In this document: positions 36,654 to 46,639 of the stretch, in pieces
Position numbering within the stretch: position 1 is the first letter of the stretch
Layout of the letters: the number at the start of each line of letters is the position of its first letter
DNA from: Flavobacteriaceae bacterium
GTDB taxonomy: Bacteria; Bacteroidota; Bacteroidia; Flavobacteriales; Flavobacteriaceae
NCBI GenBank assembly: GCA_014238425.1
Contig: JABABD010000009.1
Location: 186,001-250,000, forward strand
Length of the DNA stretch: 64,000 nucleotides
Direction: 5' to 3'
Notes under the pieces: generated by a model
Told to the model about the DNA's origin: nothing
Databases searched by the model: none
What the model saw: only the letters and a program-made list of their open reading frames with translations
Position numbers and translations under genes: made by a program

Positions 36654-37673
36654 ATGAATTTTTCAAAGAAAAATCACGAACTCCAAAAAATCAATAAAAA
36701 CGACGCGAGTAAATCTATTAAAATAGCAATCGCAATTGCCTTATTGACAACCCTGGTATTAAGCTCATGTAGTAAGGATGATGGACCTGCAATACCATCT
36801 GCAATTGTCTCTAACATAACTACAATAATAAATGAAAATCCACAAAATGGAACTGCTATTGGGACTATAACCACTGATATGGCAGGAACTTTAAGTTACA
36901 GCATTTCTTCTCAATCCGTTGTCGATGCATTTAATATTAACAGCAATACTGGAGAAGTCTTCGTTAACGACAATTCTAAATTCGATTTTGAGACTAATCC
37001 AACATTGGGAGCAACTGTATCTGTTACAAATTCATCAGAAACTGCTACGGGATTGGTATCCGTTACGCTAAACAATATCGACGATATTGCTTTCTTCTTG
37101 TCTATCTCGCAACCAGAGTATAATGCTGCTGCTTTTGGTAACTGGATTAAAATAACGGCAGAGGAATACAATATCTTGGCAACATCATTGAATGATGTGA
37201 CAAAAAGTGGCACTACGGATAGCCAATACGATGATGATAGTCAAGTCCTTGCTGCCTCCAGTTCAACCAACGGTATTTTTTTCGCCAATGACAATGGTAT
37301 AACGATGCCTGCGAACAGTTACTGTTTTGCATTTAAATACAACGCAGTTTCTGGTGCCGTTCCTAATACCACTAAAGTAAAAACATCCGGCACTAGTGCG
37401 ACATCAAACTATTCAGACTTGGGTTCAACATTGCCAGTTGTAAACACTGCCGAAGCACACTACTTCGTCTTTAAGGGAAATGACGTCATTATACAAGGGA
37501 TAGGCTATCTTGGCATTTACTCTTCACTTAATATTGGATATAAGGTCATTGCTGATTCAACAAGTTACCACTACACTCTTAACGACAGCAGTGATCTTGA
37601 TACGGTTGGCGGCACGAGTTCAGCCATAATCCTGTATCAAGGCTTGACAACGACACAAAAACAATGGGATTGA
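36654..37673 (+). CDS. Cadherin-like domain lipoprotein
   Basis: 339 residues. A long basic N-terminus leads into a lipoprotein signal with Cys at residue 39 (LVLSSCSKDDG). Then one cadherin-like repeat (~55-140: TIINENPQNGTAIGTI and FDFETNPTLGATVSV) and a beta-rich C-terminal half with no family I recognise. It should be anchored in the outer membrane and exposed. The upstream frame extends further, but the MNFSKKN start fits the promoter and signal peptide. It directly follows the TPR-HTH regulator and carries the same promoter repeat, so it is the best candidate target. Confidence 0.82.
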   Translation: MNFSKKNHELQKINKNDASKSIKIAIAIALLTTLVLSSCSKDDGPAIPSAIVSNITTIINENPQNGTAIGTITTDMAGTLSYSISSQSVVDAFNINSNTGEVFVNDNSKFDFETNPTLGATVSVTNSSETATGLVSVTLNNIDDIAFFLSISQPEYNAAAFGNWIKITAEEYNILATSLNDVTKSGTTDSQYDDDSQVLAASSSTNGIFFANDNGITMPANSYCFAFKYNAVSGAVPNTTKVKTSGTSATSNYSDLGSTLPVVNTAEAHYFVFKGNDVIIQGIGYLGIYSSLNIGYKVIADSTSYHYTLNDSSDLDTVGGTSSAIILYQGLTTTQKQWD

Positions 37674-37707
37674 GAATTAGCTATTAATCAATTTTTGTTT
37701 CATTCGT

Positions 37708-37734
37708 AAAGGCAAATCGAAAGGTTTGCCTTTT
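37708..37734. terminator. Bidirectional terminator between lipoprotein gene and bshC
   Basis: AAAGGCAAA (37708-37716) pairs with TTTGCCTTT (37725-37733) around an eight-base loop, with T after it on the plus strand and A-rich (T on minus) before it. It overlaps the bshC stop codon and serves the two convergent genes. Confidence 0.85.
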
Positions 37735-39334
37735 ATAATTCTAGAATAAGGAATTTGTGAAGTAAAGGCTTTAATTCTTTTATCAATTTCGGAATTAAAT
37801 CTTCACCATATTCTAGATAGACTTCAGAAAAATTCAAGTTTCTTTCTTGAAGGCTATGACCAGGAAATAACTGATCTTGAAGTTCAGTAATACGCTGTGT
37901 ATAATCTTTTAACTTTCTTTTTTGAGCCTTCAGTAAACGTTTTTCCAGATGTTCTAAGCCTTTTATTTGTTTACGTTCTTGAGCCTCAACAGCTCCCAAA
38001 AAAGATTTGTCTGTTTGTTCAGCTAGTTTGTGAAGGTTTACAAATTGCTGCTTAAGATGTTCTTTTTGAGACGAAAAATCAATATCAATTTTTGATAATT
38101 CTTTTACCTTTTTTGATATCAAGTCATTTTGTTTGAGGAACAATTCTTTGTCAGGAACATTCAATTTTTCCAGCTTTTCAGTTTGTTTCTCAGTTTTTAT
38201 CAACACCGAATTACGAAGCAACAGAATTGGGAATGGTATATCAACGGCTTCAAAATTTGCCTTTAACTGAAACCAATAAGCCAACTCACCGCCTCCACCT
38301 ATATAACAGAGATTGGGCAGAATCACTTCTTGGTATAATGGTCGCAAAATCACATTTGGACTGAATCTTTCCGGAAATTCATTAAGATGATTCAATACCT
38401 CGCTCTTGCTCCAAGAAATATCTGTTCCATAAACCGAATACACACCATCTACCTCAACTATGCGTTCTCTAAGTCCTTCTTTTATGTAGAACAAATTAAT
38501 TTCGCGCGGATTAACCTGAATCTTATAATTATCTGAAACAGCTTCGAGTTTAGCATTTGTTTCTGAAACCTCTCTATAAGACGTTTGCTTGATCAGTTCT
38601 TCTTCAGCAAACGGAATGAATAATCTCTTTAAATCTTTATCATTAGCGTCAATAATGACCAATCCGTAATCCTTGAAGAGCTCGTTTGCAATGTGTCGTG
38701 TTGCATCAGCTAAATTATCGGATCCTAGATAAGCGTTCTTAAATAAGTTCTTCAATTCGTTGGCATTCGAACTATGGCCCAATTGCTCTGAAACCACCTC
38801 AAATACAGCATCTAACCCTTCCATATCTAACGCTCCTACGGCACCAGAAGAGTGTCTATCCCATTTTATTTTTTTATCATCAAAATTAAAGTAGTTAATC
38901 TCTTCAAAATCATGATCCTCAGTAGCCATCCAATATACAGGCACAAAATTATTTTGAGGACAGGCATCCTTTAATTCCTTGGTAAGATTAATAGTTGAAA
39001 TAATCTTATATAAAAAATATAGAGGCCCAGTAAATAAATTAAGTTGATGACCAGTAGTAATGGTGAAGGTGTTTGAATTTGATAATGCTTCAATATTTGT
39101 AGCTGTCTTTGATGAAGCATCGACTTTGGCATATTGTTTTCTCAGTACATCAACCAAAATAGTTCTTGACTCCACTCGAACTGACATGGTTTTTTCCTCG
39201 ATTTGATGCTTAAAATTCTCAATATTCGGAAAACGATTATAAAAAGGTTGCAATTCAGGCTCTTTATCTAGGTAATCACAGATAAGTGAAGAGAAATAAT
39301 GAGTGTCCCTAAACGCAATACAGTCGGTTGGCAT
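37733..39334 (-). CDS. bshC: Bacillithiol biosynthesis cysteine-adding enzyme BshC
   Basis: 533 residues. Adds cysteine to glucosaminyl-malate in the last step of bacillithiol synthesis. Matches the family in TGHQLNLFTGPLYFLYKI (~95), PVYWMATEDHDFEEINYF (~133) and PNVILRPLYQEVILPNLCYIGGGGELAYW (~325), followed by a long coiled coil (~390-480) typical of BshC. A TTG three codons upstream also opens the frame; the ATG giving MPTDCIAF is preferred. It implies the cell uses bacillithiol as its low-molecular-weight thiol. Confidence 0.95.
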   Translation of the reverse strand: MPTDCIAFRDTHYFSSLICDYLDKEPELQPFYNRFPNIENFKHQIEEKTMSVRVESRTILVDVLRKQYAKVDASSKTATNIEALSNSNTFTITTGHQLNLFTGPLYFLYKIISTINLTKELKDACPQNNFVPVYWMATEDHDFEEINYFNFDDKKIKWDRHSSGAVGALDMEGLDAVFEVVSEQLGHSSNANELKNLFKNAYLGSDNLADATRHIANELFKDYGLVIIDANDKDLKRLFIPFAEEELIKQTSYREVSETNAKLEAVSDNYKIQVNPREINLFYIKEGLRERIVEVDGVYSVYGTDISWSKSEVLNHLNEFPERFSPNVILRPLYQEVILPNLCYIGGGGELAYWFQLKANFEAVDIPFPILLLRNSVLIKTEKQTEKLEKLNVPDKELFLKQNDLISKKVKELSKIDIDFSSQKEHLKQQFVNLHKLAEQTDKSFLGAVEAQERKQIKGLEHLEKRLLKAQKRKLKDYTQRITELQDQLFPGHSLQERNLNFSEVYLEYGEDLIPKLIKELKPLLHKFLILEL

Positions 39335-39453
39335 AGTTAGCAATGAATTGTCGTGTAAATATAATGCTCTTGAATATTTTAATTACTAATTTTTAGTTAA
39401 TTCATTTCACGTTGCTATCTTTACTTTATACATTCGAAAAAAACTAATCAATC

Positions 39454-41952
39454 ATGCAAAAATTCTTAAGCGTCCTCTTTGTCGTTCTATCATCTATTTC
39501 TATTACAATTGCTCAGCAAATTCAATCTCCTAGTGATTTTCTTGGTTACGATATAGGCACCAAATTCTCTCGTCATCATCAAGTTATTGACTATTTTAAA
39601 GATGTCGAAGCTAAAATGTCTAATCAGGTAAAATTAGAGCAATATGGATCCACTTATGAGCGCAGACCTCTGTATGTTGCATATATATCTTCAGAGGAAA
39701 ACCTCAGGAACATTGAAACCATTCGCCAAAACAACCTCAAGAATACTGGAATTATGTCTGGTGGAAGTACAAATCCAGATATAGCTATCGTTTGGTTGAG
39801 CTATAATGTTCATGGCAATGAAGCTTCAAGTACGGAAGCTTCCATGTTGACACTATATAAGCTCTTAACAGAAAAACAAGAATGGTTGAAAAATACTGTC
39901 GTTATTATTGATCCTTGTATTAACCCAGATGGTCGAGATCGTTATGCTAATTGGTTTAATGAAACTGCAAGTATGCCTTACGATATTAGTCAACAAGCGA
40001 GCGAACACAATGAACCTTGGCCAGGTGGAAGACCAAACCATTATTTATTTGATTTGAATAGGGATTGGGCATGGGCATCTCAAATTGAGTCTAGATCACG
40101 ATTGAAAATATACAATAAATGGATGCCGCATATCCATGTTGATTTCCATGAGCAAGGTATTAACGAGCCGTACTACTTTGCTCCAGCGGCTGAACCATAT
40201 CATGAAATCATTAGTGATTGGCAGCGTGATTTCCAAGTACAAATTGGCAAAAATCATGCGAAGTATTTTGATGCAGAAGGCTGGTTGTATTTTACAGGCG
40301 AGCGATTTGATCTTTTTTATCCTAGCTATGGTGATACGTATCCCACATTTATGGGAGCTATTGGCATGACTTATGAACAAGCTGGTCATGGTCGTGGCGG
40401 ATTAGGAGTTCTTAATGATGAAGGTGATGTTCTAACATTAGTAGATAGAGTTATGCATCACACAACAACAGGTTTGTCAACGGTTGAAATATCTTCAAAA
40501 AATGCTACGAAATTGAATCAAGAATTTAAGAAGTTCTTTAATACCTCTGGATTGAAATATAAGAGTTATGTGATGAAAGGTAACCAAGATAAAGTTGATG
40601 CACTAAAATCCCTGTTAGATAAACATGAAATAACCTATGGAAATGCTACTGGTAGCCGTGTCAGTGGTTTCAGTTACAACTCTAATACCGCTGGAAGTAT
40701 GAATATTAATTCTAATACTTTGGTAGTGAGTACCAATCAGCCAAAGGGAAAAATGATAAAAGTATTGTTTGAACCGGATGGTAAATTAAGTGATTCATTA
40801 ACATACGATATTACTGCATGGAATCTGCCACATGCTTATGGTCTAGAAACCATTGCTAGTACTAGCTTGGTGTCTGCCCAACAAGCTAGTGAAACCACTA
40901 TAAGAAACGCAAAAAGCATTAATGCTACAGGTTATATGCTAAAATGGAATAGCCTTAAAGATGCTGAATTCTTAGCAGACTTGTTAAAACAAGATATTAA
41001 AGTACGCTTTACGGAAAAACCAATAAGTACCGCTGGTCAAGAATTTGATAGAGGTTCTTTGCTAATTGTTAGAGGTGACAATAAAAAAGCTGCTAATCTT
41101 GATGATGCTCTTATAACCACTGCCAATAAATTTAATCGTCAATTATATGCTATTAGTTCTGGTTTTTCAACTCGAGGACCAGATTTTGGGTCACCAGATA
41201 TTAAATTAGTAAACAAGCAAAAAATAGCCATTCTATCAGGAAAAGGCACTTCCTCTTTGAGTTATGGTGCGCTTTGGCATTTCTTTGAGCAACAATTGCA
41301 TTATCCTGTAACCTCAATAAATACAGAGCATTTTGGGTATGTAAATCTTGATAAATTTAATGTGCTAATCATGCCAAGTGGCTGGTATAGTGATGCACTT
41401 AATAAAAGTGGAATGGAAAAACTTCAAAAATGGATTCGTGCAGGTGGTAAAGTAATTGCTATAGATCGCGCATTAAACTCTTTTGCAGGAAAGGAAGGAT
41501 TTAGTTTGAAGCGTGTCAAAAGCGGTGACGAAGGAGACAAAGACAAAGACAAAAAGAATCTAACTCCTTATGCTGATAGAGAACGAGAATATGCCAAAGA
41601 GATGATTACTGGCGCCATTTTTAAAACCAATATAGACAAAACGCATCCTATGGCTTTTGGGTATGATGACACTTATTTTTCTCTCAAGTTAGGAAGTTCT
41701 GCATATAGTTTACTTGATAGTGGCTATAATGTCTCGCATATAGGAGATCAACCAATCCGCGTATCTGGCTTTGCCGGAAGTGAAGCTTTAAAAAAATTAG
41801 GAAACACCTTGATTTTTGGAGAAGAACGCATGGGAAGCGGTAGTTTAATTTATATGGTTGATAACGTTATGTTTCGCAGTTTCTGGGAAAATGGAAAACT
41901 TTTTTTAGTGAATTCTATATTCTTTGTCAACAATAATGCGTTTGAATTATAA
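39454..41952 (+). CDS. Secreted M14-family zinc carboxypeptidase
   Basis: 832 residues with a signal peptide (cleavage near TIAQQ). Zinc site HGNE (His120, Glu123) and HVDFHEQG near residue 228, catalytic Glu in GMTYEQAGHG near residue 308. The remaining ~500 residues are beta-rich with a Rossmann-like segment (KVIAIDRALNSF) of unknown role. It hydrolyses peptides outside the inner membrane. It leads a likely operon with the M16 peptidase (26-base gap), a small secreted protein and a carboxypeptidase-regulatory-domain protein. Confidence 0.9.
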   Translation: MQKFLSVLFVVLSSISITIAQQIQSPSDFLGYDIGTKFSRHHQVIDYFKDVEAKMSNQVKLEQYGSTYERRPLYVAYISSEENLRNIETIRQNNLKNTGIMSGGSTNPDIAIVWLSYNVHGNEASSTEASMLTLYKLLTEKQEWLKNTVVIIDPCINPDGRDRYANWFNETASMPYDISQQASEHNEPWPGGRPNHYLFDLNRDWAWASQIESRSRLKIYNKWMPHIHVDFHEQGINEPYYFAPAAEPYHEIISDWQRDFQVQIGKNHAKYFDAEGWLYFTGERFDLFYPSYGDTYPTFMGAIGMTYEQAGHGRGGLGVLNDEGDVLTLVDRVMHHTTTGLSTVEISSKNATKLNQEFKKFFNTSGLKYKSYVMKGNQDKVDALKSLLDKHEITYGNATGSRVSGFSYNSNTAGSMNINSNTLVVSTNQPKGKMIKVLFEPDGKLSDSLTYDITAWNLPHAYGLETIASTSLVSAQQASETTIRNAKSINATGYMLKWNSLKDAEFLADLLKQDIKVRFTEKPISTAGQEFDRGSLLIVRGDNKKAANLDDALITTANKFNRQLYAISSGFSTRGPDFGSPDIKLVNKQKIAILSGKGTSSLSYGALWHFFEQQLHYPVTSINTEHFGYVNLDKFNVLIMPSGWYSDALNKSGMEKLQKWIRAGGKVIAIDRALNSFAGKEGFSLKRVKSGDEGDKDKDKKNLTPYADREREYAKEMITGAIFKTNIDKTHPMAFGYDDTYFSLKLGSSAYSLLDSGYNVSHIGDQPIRVSGFAGSEALKKLGNTLIFGEERMGSGSLIYMVDNVMFRSFWENGKLFLVNSIFFVNNNAFEL

Positions 41953-41978
41953 TATTAATTTTTGTCAATCAAAAACAT

Positions 41979-44831
41979 ATGAAATCAATCAAAGTTTTTA
42001 CACTTATCGTGCTTACTTTTTTAGCACTAACATCTTGTAAAAAAGAGGCATCAAAGGATTCTAACGAATTTACAGTTGACTTTGAGAAATTTACATTAGA
42101 TAATGGATTACAAGTTATTATGCATGTAGATCGCTCTGATCCAGTAGTAGCCGTTGCTCTAACTAGTCACGTAGGATCTGCAAGAGAAATTGAAGGACGA
42201 ACTGGTTTTGCTCATTTATTTGAACACTTGTTGTTCTTAGAATCAGAAAATCTTGGCAAAGGCGGTTTAGATAAGATGAGCGCTCGAATTGGTGGTTCAG
42301 GTGCCAACGGCTCGACCAGTAGAGATCGTACTAATTATTTCCAAACCGTGCCAAAAGATGCTTTAGAAAAAATGATTTGGGCAGAAGCCGATAAGCTCGG
42401 TTTCTTTATAAATACAGTTACCGAACAGGTACTCGCGAAAGAAAAACAAGTCGTTAAGAATGAAAAAAGGCAAAGCGTCGACAATCGACCTTATGGACAC
42501 AATTTTCATGTGATTGGTGAAAATTTATACCCAAAAGGGCATCCTTACAGCTGGACCGTCATTGGATCTTTGGAAGATTTACAAAATGCGACCTTACAAG
42601 ATGTAAAAGATTTCTTTAATAGATGGTACGTGCCAAATAATGTGACATTAACAATTGCAGGTGATTTCGATACAACACAAGCAAAGGAATGGGTTAAAAA
42701 ATACTTTGATGAGATTAAACGAGGAGAAGACATTCCTCCAATGTCAAAACAGCCTGTCACTTTATCAGAAACCAAAAAACTATATTATGAAGATAATTTT
42801 GCGCGTTTGCCAAGATTAACGTTTACCTGGCCATCAGTTCATCAATATCATCCAGACTCTTATCCATTAGAAGTATTATCGACATATCTATCACAAGGCA
42901 AAAAAGCACCGCTGTATAAAGCGCTAGTGGAGGACTTACAACTTACCGATGGTGTTGGTTTATTTCAATACAATTCTGAAATCGCTGGACAATTCATGTT
43001 GCAAACTACAGCATTCAATAAAATTGATCTAGACAAAGTACAAGATGGCATTTTTGAGGCATTTTCAGATTTTGAGGCTCATGGTATTTCAGAAAAAGAT
43101 CTTGAACGTATAAAAGCTGGCCAGGAAACAGTTTTTTATAATAGTTTATCCAGCGTATTAGGAAAAGGGTTTCAATTGGCACAATACGAGATTTTTGCTG
43201 GAGACCCTGGGTTTATCAATCAGGACGTGAAAAACATCCTTGCAGTTACTAGTGAAGATGTTATGAGAGTCTATGATAAATACATTAAAGACAAGAATTT
43301 TGTAGCCACAAGTTTCATTCCCAAAAATCAATTAGAATTGGCATTGCAAGGATCTGAACTTGCTGAAGTGGTGGAAGAAAAAATTGTTGAAGGTGCTGAA
43401 GAACAATTTGATGCTAATATTACTAGCACTTATGAAAAAACAGCTTCTAGTTTTGATCGTAGCATCGAGCCACCATATGGTGACAGCCCAAACATTAGCG
43501 TACCCGATGTATGGAAAGAAACCTTATCATCGGGAATTCAACTTTATGGTATTGAGAACACTGAAGTACCATTAGTACAGTTTCAACTTCAAATAAGAGG
43601 AGGTTTGTTACTAGAAAGCACAGATAAAATTGGAATCTCTAATCTTATGGCGGAGTTAATGACTAAAGGCACCAAAAACAAGACTCCTGAAGAGTTGGAG
43701 AATGCCATTGAGAGTATTGGTGCCTCCATAAACGCTTATGCTACTGATGAATTCGTTATTATTTCAGGAAACACATTAGCGAAAAACTATGAAAAGGTCA
43801 TGGATTTGGTTAAAGAGATACTATTAGAGCCTCGTTGGGATGAAAAAGAGTTTGATTTAATAAAACAAAGTACTTTAAGCCGTGTCGAACAGCAAAAAGC
43901 GAGTCCCAATGCCATTGCAGCAAATGCATATTCAAAGCTTATTTATGGTGAGAACAATATATTATCTAATAACAATTCTGGAACTGAAACGTCTGTAAAG
44001 AACATTACCATTGAAGATTTAAAAGTTTATTACAATAAAAACATATCGCCTACTGTTGCCAAATTTCATATAGTCGGAGATATATCTCAATCAGTCGTTA
44101 GCAAATCTATATCAGGTATTAATGAAAACTGGAAGGTTACAGAAGTGGTATTTCCAGAAATACCAGAACCGAAAGCACCGGAGAAATCAAAAATTTATTT
44201 CTATGATGTTCCAGGCGCCAAGCAATCTGTACTTAGATTTGGATATCCGGCTTTGGCTGTAACCGATAAAGATTATTATCCAGCGACCATAATGAACTAT
44301 AGATTAGGTGGTGGTGGTTTCGCGTCTCAATTCACTCAGCAATTAAGAGAAGGCAAAGGTTACACCTATGGTATTGGCTCTCGTTTTTCTGGATCGGCCA
44401 CTAAAGGTCCATTTACTATAAGCAGTGGTGTGCGATCAAATGTCACTTTTGAATCTGCAAACTTAGTGAAGGAAATTTTAGAAAATTATGGCAAGAACTA
44501 TAATGAAAATGATTTAGAAATTACTAAAGGCTTCATGATAAAAAGTAATGCAAGAGCCTTTGAAACGCTACGTTCTAAACTCAATATGATTAATAACATT
44601 AGTAATTATGGTTTTGATGACGACTATGCAAAACAACAAGAAAACATTGTAAAAGCAATGACAGTTGAGGATATCAAGACCTTAGCCAATACATACCTCA
44701 ACACTAATAAAATGATCTGGTTGGTTGTTGGTGATGCTGAAACACAGTTAAACAAGTTAGAAAAATTAGGTTTTGGCAAGCCTGTGCTTCTAAATGAAAA
44801 AGAAAAAGAATCAAAAGATTTCAAGGATTAA
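41979..44831 (+). CDS. Two-domain M16 metallopeptidase lipoprotein
   Basis: 950 residues. Lipoprotein signal with Cys at residue 20 (LTSCKKE). The N-terminal M16 half has the inverted zinc motif HLFEH (~80) and downstream Glu (EKQVVKNEKRQ, ~155). The C-terminal half (~515-930) repeats the fold but has LMAELMT in place of HxxEH, so it is the usual inactive substrate-holding half; it has the RxG-GFASQFTQQLREGKGYTYG segment. A surface or periplasmic peptide-clearing protease next to an M14 peptidase suggests peptide use. Confidence 0.93.
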   Translation: MKSIKVFTLIVLTFLALTSCKKEASKDSNEFTVDFEKFTLDNGLQVIMHVDRSDPVVAVALTSHVGSAREIEGRTGFAHLFEHLLFLESENLGKGGLDKMSARIGGSGANGSTSRDRTNYFQTVPKDALEKMIWAEADKLGFFINTVTEQVLAKEKQVVKNEKRQSVDNRPYGHNFHVIGENLYPKGHPYSWTVIGSLEDLQNATLQDVKDFFNRWYVPNNVTLTIAGDFDTTQAKEWVKKYFDEIKRGEDIPPMSKQPVTLSETKKLYYEDNFARLPRLTFTWPSVHQYHPDSYPLEVLSTYLSQGKKAPLYKALVEDLQLTDGVGLFQYNSEIAGQFMLQTTAFNKIDLDKVQDGIFEAFSDFEAHGISEKDLERIKAGQETVFYNSLSSVLGKGFQLAQYEIFAGDPGFINQDVKNILAVTSEDVMRVYDKYIKDKNFVATSFIPKNQLELALQGSELAEVVEEKIVEGAEEQFDANITSTYEKTASSFDRSIEPPYGDSPNISVPDVWKETLSSGIQLYGIENTEVPLVQFQLQIRGGLLLESTDKIGISNLMAELMTKGTKNKTPEELENAIESIGASINAYATDEFVIISGNTLAKNYEKVMDLVKEILLEPRWDEKEFDLIKQSTLSRVEQQKASPNAIAANAYSKLIYGENNILSNNNSGTETSVKNITIEDLKVYYNKNISPTVAKFHIVGDISQSVVSKSISGINENWKVTEVVFPEIPEPKAPEKSKIYFYDVPGAKQSVLRFGYPALAVTDKDYYPATIMNYRLGGGGFASQFTQQLREGKGYTYGIGSRFSGSATKGPFTISSGVRSNVTFESANLVKEILENYGKNYNENDLEITKGFMIKSNARAFETLRSKLNMINNISNYGFDDDYAKQQENIVKAMTVEDIKTLANTYLNTNKMIWLVVGDAETQLNKLEKLGFGKPVLLNEKEKESKDFKD

Positions 44832-44846
44832 GAAAATTTAAATATT

Positions 44847-45206
44847 ATGAAACATTCTATAATAATTTTGATGGCATTTTGTTTTTGCACGATGACGTTT
44901 TCACAAGAAAACAGTTTATTTTCAAATCAAGGTCAAGATTTTTGGGAGGATCTAACATTAAAAAAGAATGATTCCTCGTTACTCTACAAACAACTATTTA
45001 ATGATAAAACTCTATCAAAAAGCTCATTTTTGTTACCAGACTATCTGCAAATTGATAAGCAAAGAGTATTTTTGGAATCAGAAAATAGTGCTACAAAACA
45101 TGTAATGCCTGTATATAAACCAAAGGGTAACTTCAAACAAAAAAGCATCTTTCCAGATAATACTATGGATCATTCAATTATTATCGCACCTGTTAAGGAG
45201 CGTTAA
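44847..45206 (+). CDS. Small secreted protein, unknown function
   Basis: 119 residues with a signal peptide (cleavage near TFSQE) and a polar, Lys/Ser-rich body without recognised domain or Cys pairs. It begins 15 bases after the M16 stop and so belongs to the protease transcript. Function not recognised. Confidence 0.7.
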   Translation: MKHSIIILMAFCFCTMTFSQENSLFSNQGQDFWEDLTLKKNDSSLLYKQLFNDKTLSKSSFLLPDYLQIDKQRVFLESENSATKHVMPVYKPKGNFKQKSIFPDNTMDHSIIIAPVKER

Positions 45207-45267
45207 ATAGTTAGGGTTTCATCCTATTTTTCTTTATCTTAACAGGTCAATTTCTTAATAATTAGCC

Positions 45268-46572
45268 ATGAAAAAAGAACGCTATATTCCGAATTATAAA
45301 TGCTTTGCAATATCCTTACTGGTATTCTTTTTCTTATCAAGCCATATAACAATTAGCATTTATGCACAAGATAATCGGGGTTTTACTGAGTACAAAGGAG
45401 AAGTCATAGACAGTAATACTAAAAAATCTTTGGTCTTCGCTGACCTTAATGTGGACGGTACTAATATTAGTACTGTAACTAATACTGAAGGTGATTTCTC
45501 GTTAAAAGTGCCTAATGACTTAATAAATGGAACAGTAACTATATCATTCTTAGGTTATAAAAAGCGCTCTATATCTTTATCTGAACTAGAAGGGCGTAAT
45601 GTTAAGGTTACTTTAACACCATCTGTCACTCAACTTACAGAAGTGAACATCAATGCGCCAAAAAATGCTCAAGCTTTGGTAAAAGCCATGCTTAAACGAA
45701 AAGGAGATAATTATATTAATGAACAGGCTATCATGACCGCCTTTTATAGAGAAACTATTAAGAAACGTCGCAAGAATGCGTCTTTATCCGAAGCCGTTGT
45801 AGAAATATACAAACAACCCTATAATTCGCGAAAAAATGATGCTGTTAAACTCATAAAAGCACGTAAAAGCACCAACTATTCTAGATTAGACACTATAGCC
45901 CTAAAGCTTCAAGGAGGTCCTTTTAGTGCCTTATATGCTGATATGATCAAGTATCCAGAATTTATCTTTAGTGAGGAAAGTCTAACAGAATACACGTTTA
46001 CATTTGACAGGTCAACCGAAGTAAATAATCGCCAAGTGTATGTAGTGAACTTCAAACAAAAACCTGAGAAAACCTATCCTTTGTATTTTGGCAAGCTCTA
46101 CATTGATGCTGAAACCTATGCACTCACCAGTGCCGTTTATAATCTAAACGTAGAAAACAAGGAATTGGCTGGTGAAATGTTTATTAGAAGAAAACCTAGA
46201 AAAGCTAGAGTATATCCTACCGAAGCTGCCTATCGTGTGGATTATAGGATTAGCAACGGCAAATGGTATTATGGTTATAGTAATATTCAGCTAACGTTTA
46301 AAGTAAACTGGAAAAACAAACTCTTTAATAGTGTATATTCACTGCAAAGCGAAATGGCTATTACCGATTGGGAAACGAATACCACAGGAATCAGTAGACC
46401 CAAAAAAGCTTTAAGGCCAAGTGTTATTTTAGCTGATGAAGCTGCTGGTTTTTCTGAACCAGAATTTTGGGGTAAATACAATATCATAGAACCTGAGAAG
46501 TCCATTGAAAATGCTATACGAAAGATTAACAAGCAATTTAAACGAGAAAGAACAGAAGCTGGAGGAGACTAG
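45268..46572 (+). CDS. Carboxypeptidase-regulatory-like domain protein
   Basis: 434 residues. A signal-anchor near residues 10-30, a CarboxypepD_reg-like beta domain (~40-125: GEVIDSNTKKSLVFADLNV, then TNTEGDFSLKVP), then a C-terminal region (~135-430) with KAMLKRKGDNYINEQAIMTAFYRE seen in Bacteroidota outer-membrane-associated proteins. No TonB barrel follows, so it is not a SusC receptor. Probably periplasmic or outer-membrane-facing; role unclear. Confidence 0.85.
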   Translation: MKKERYIPNYKCFAISLLVFFFLSSHITISIYAQDNRGFTEYKGEVIDSNTKKSLVFADLNVDGTNISTVTNTEGDFSLKVPNDLINGTVTISFLGYKKRSISLSELEGRNVKVTLTPSVTQLTEVNINAPKNAQALVKAMLKRKGDNYINEQAIMTAFYRETIKKRRKNASLSEAVVEIYKQPYNSRKNDAVKLIKARKSTNYSRLDTIALKLQGGPFSALYADMIKYPEFIFSEESLTEYTFTFDRSTEVNNRQVYVVNFKQKPEKTYPLYFGKLYIDAETYALTSAVYNLNVENKELAGEMFIRRKPRKARVYPTEAAYRVDYRISNGKWYYGYSNIQLTFKVNWKNKLFNSVYSLQSEMAITDWETNTTGISRPKKALRPSVILADEAAGFSEPEFWGKYNIIEPEKSIENAIRKINKQFKRERTEAGGD

Positions 46573-46596
46573 TTTCTTGTATGATTTTAGTCAATA

Positions 46597-46628
46597 AAAA
46601 AAGACGTTGCATGTGCAACGTCTTTTTT
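46597..46628. terminator. Strong bidirectional terminator
   Basis: A 14-bp perfect stem 46597-46610 / 46615-46628 (core GACGTTGC / GCAACGTC, flanked by six A and six T), loop ATGT. It separates the convergent carboxypeptidase-regulatory and fibre-protein genes. Confidence 0.95.
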
Positions 46629-46639
46629 GACAGTATCAA

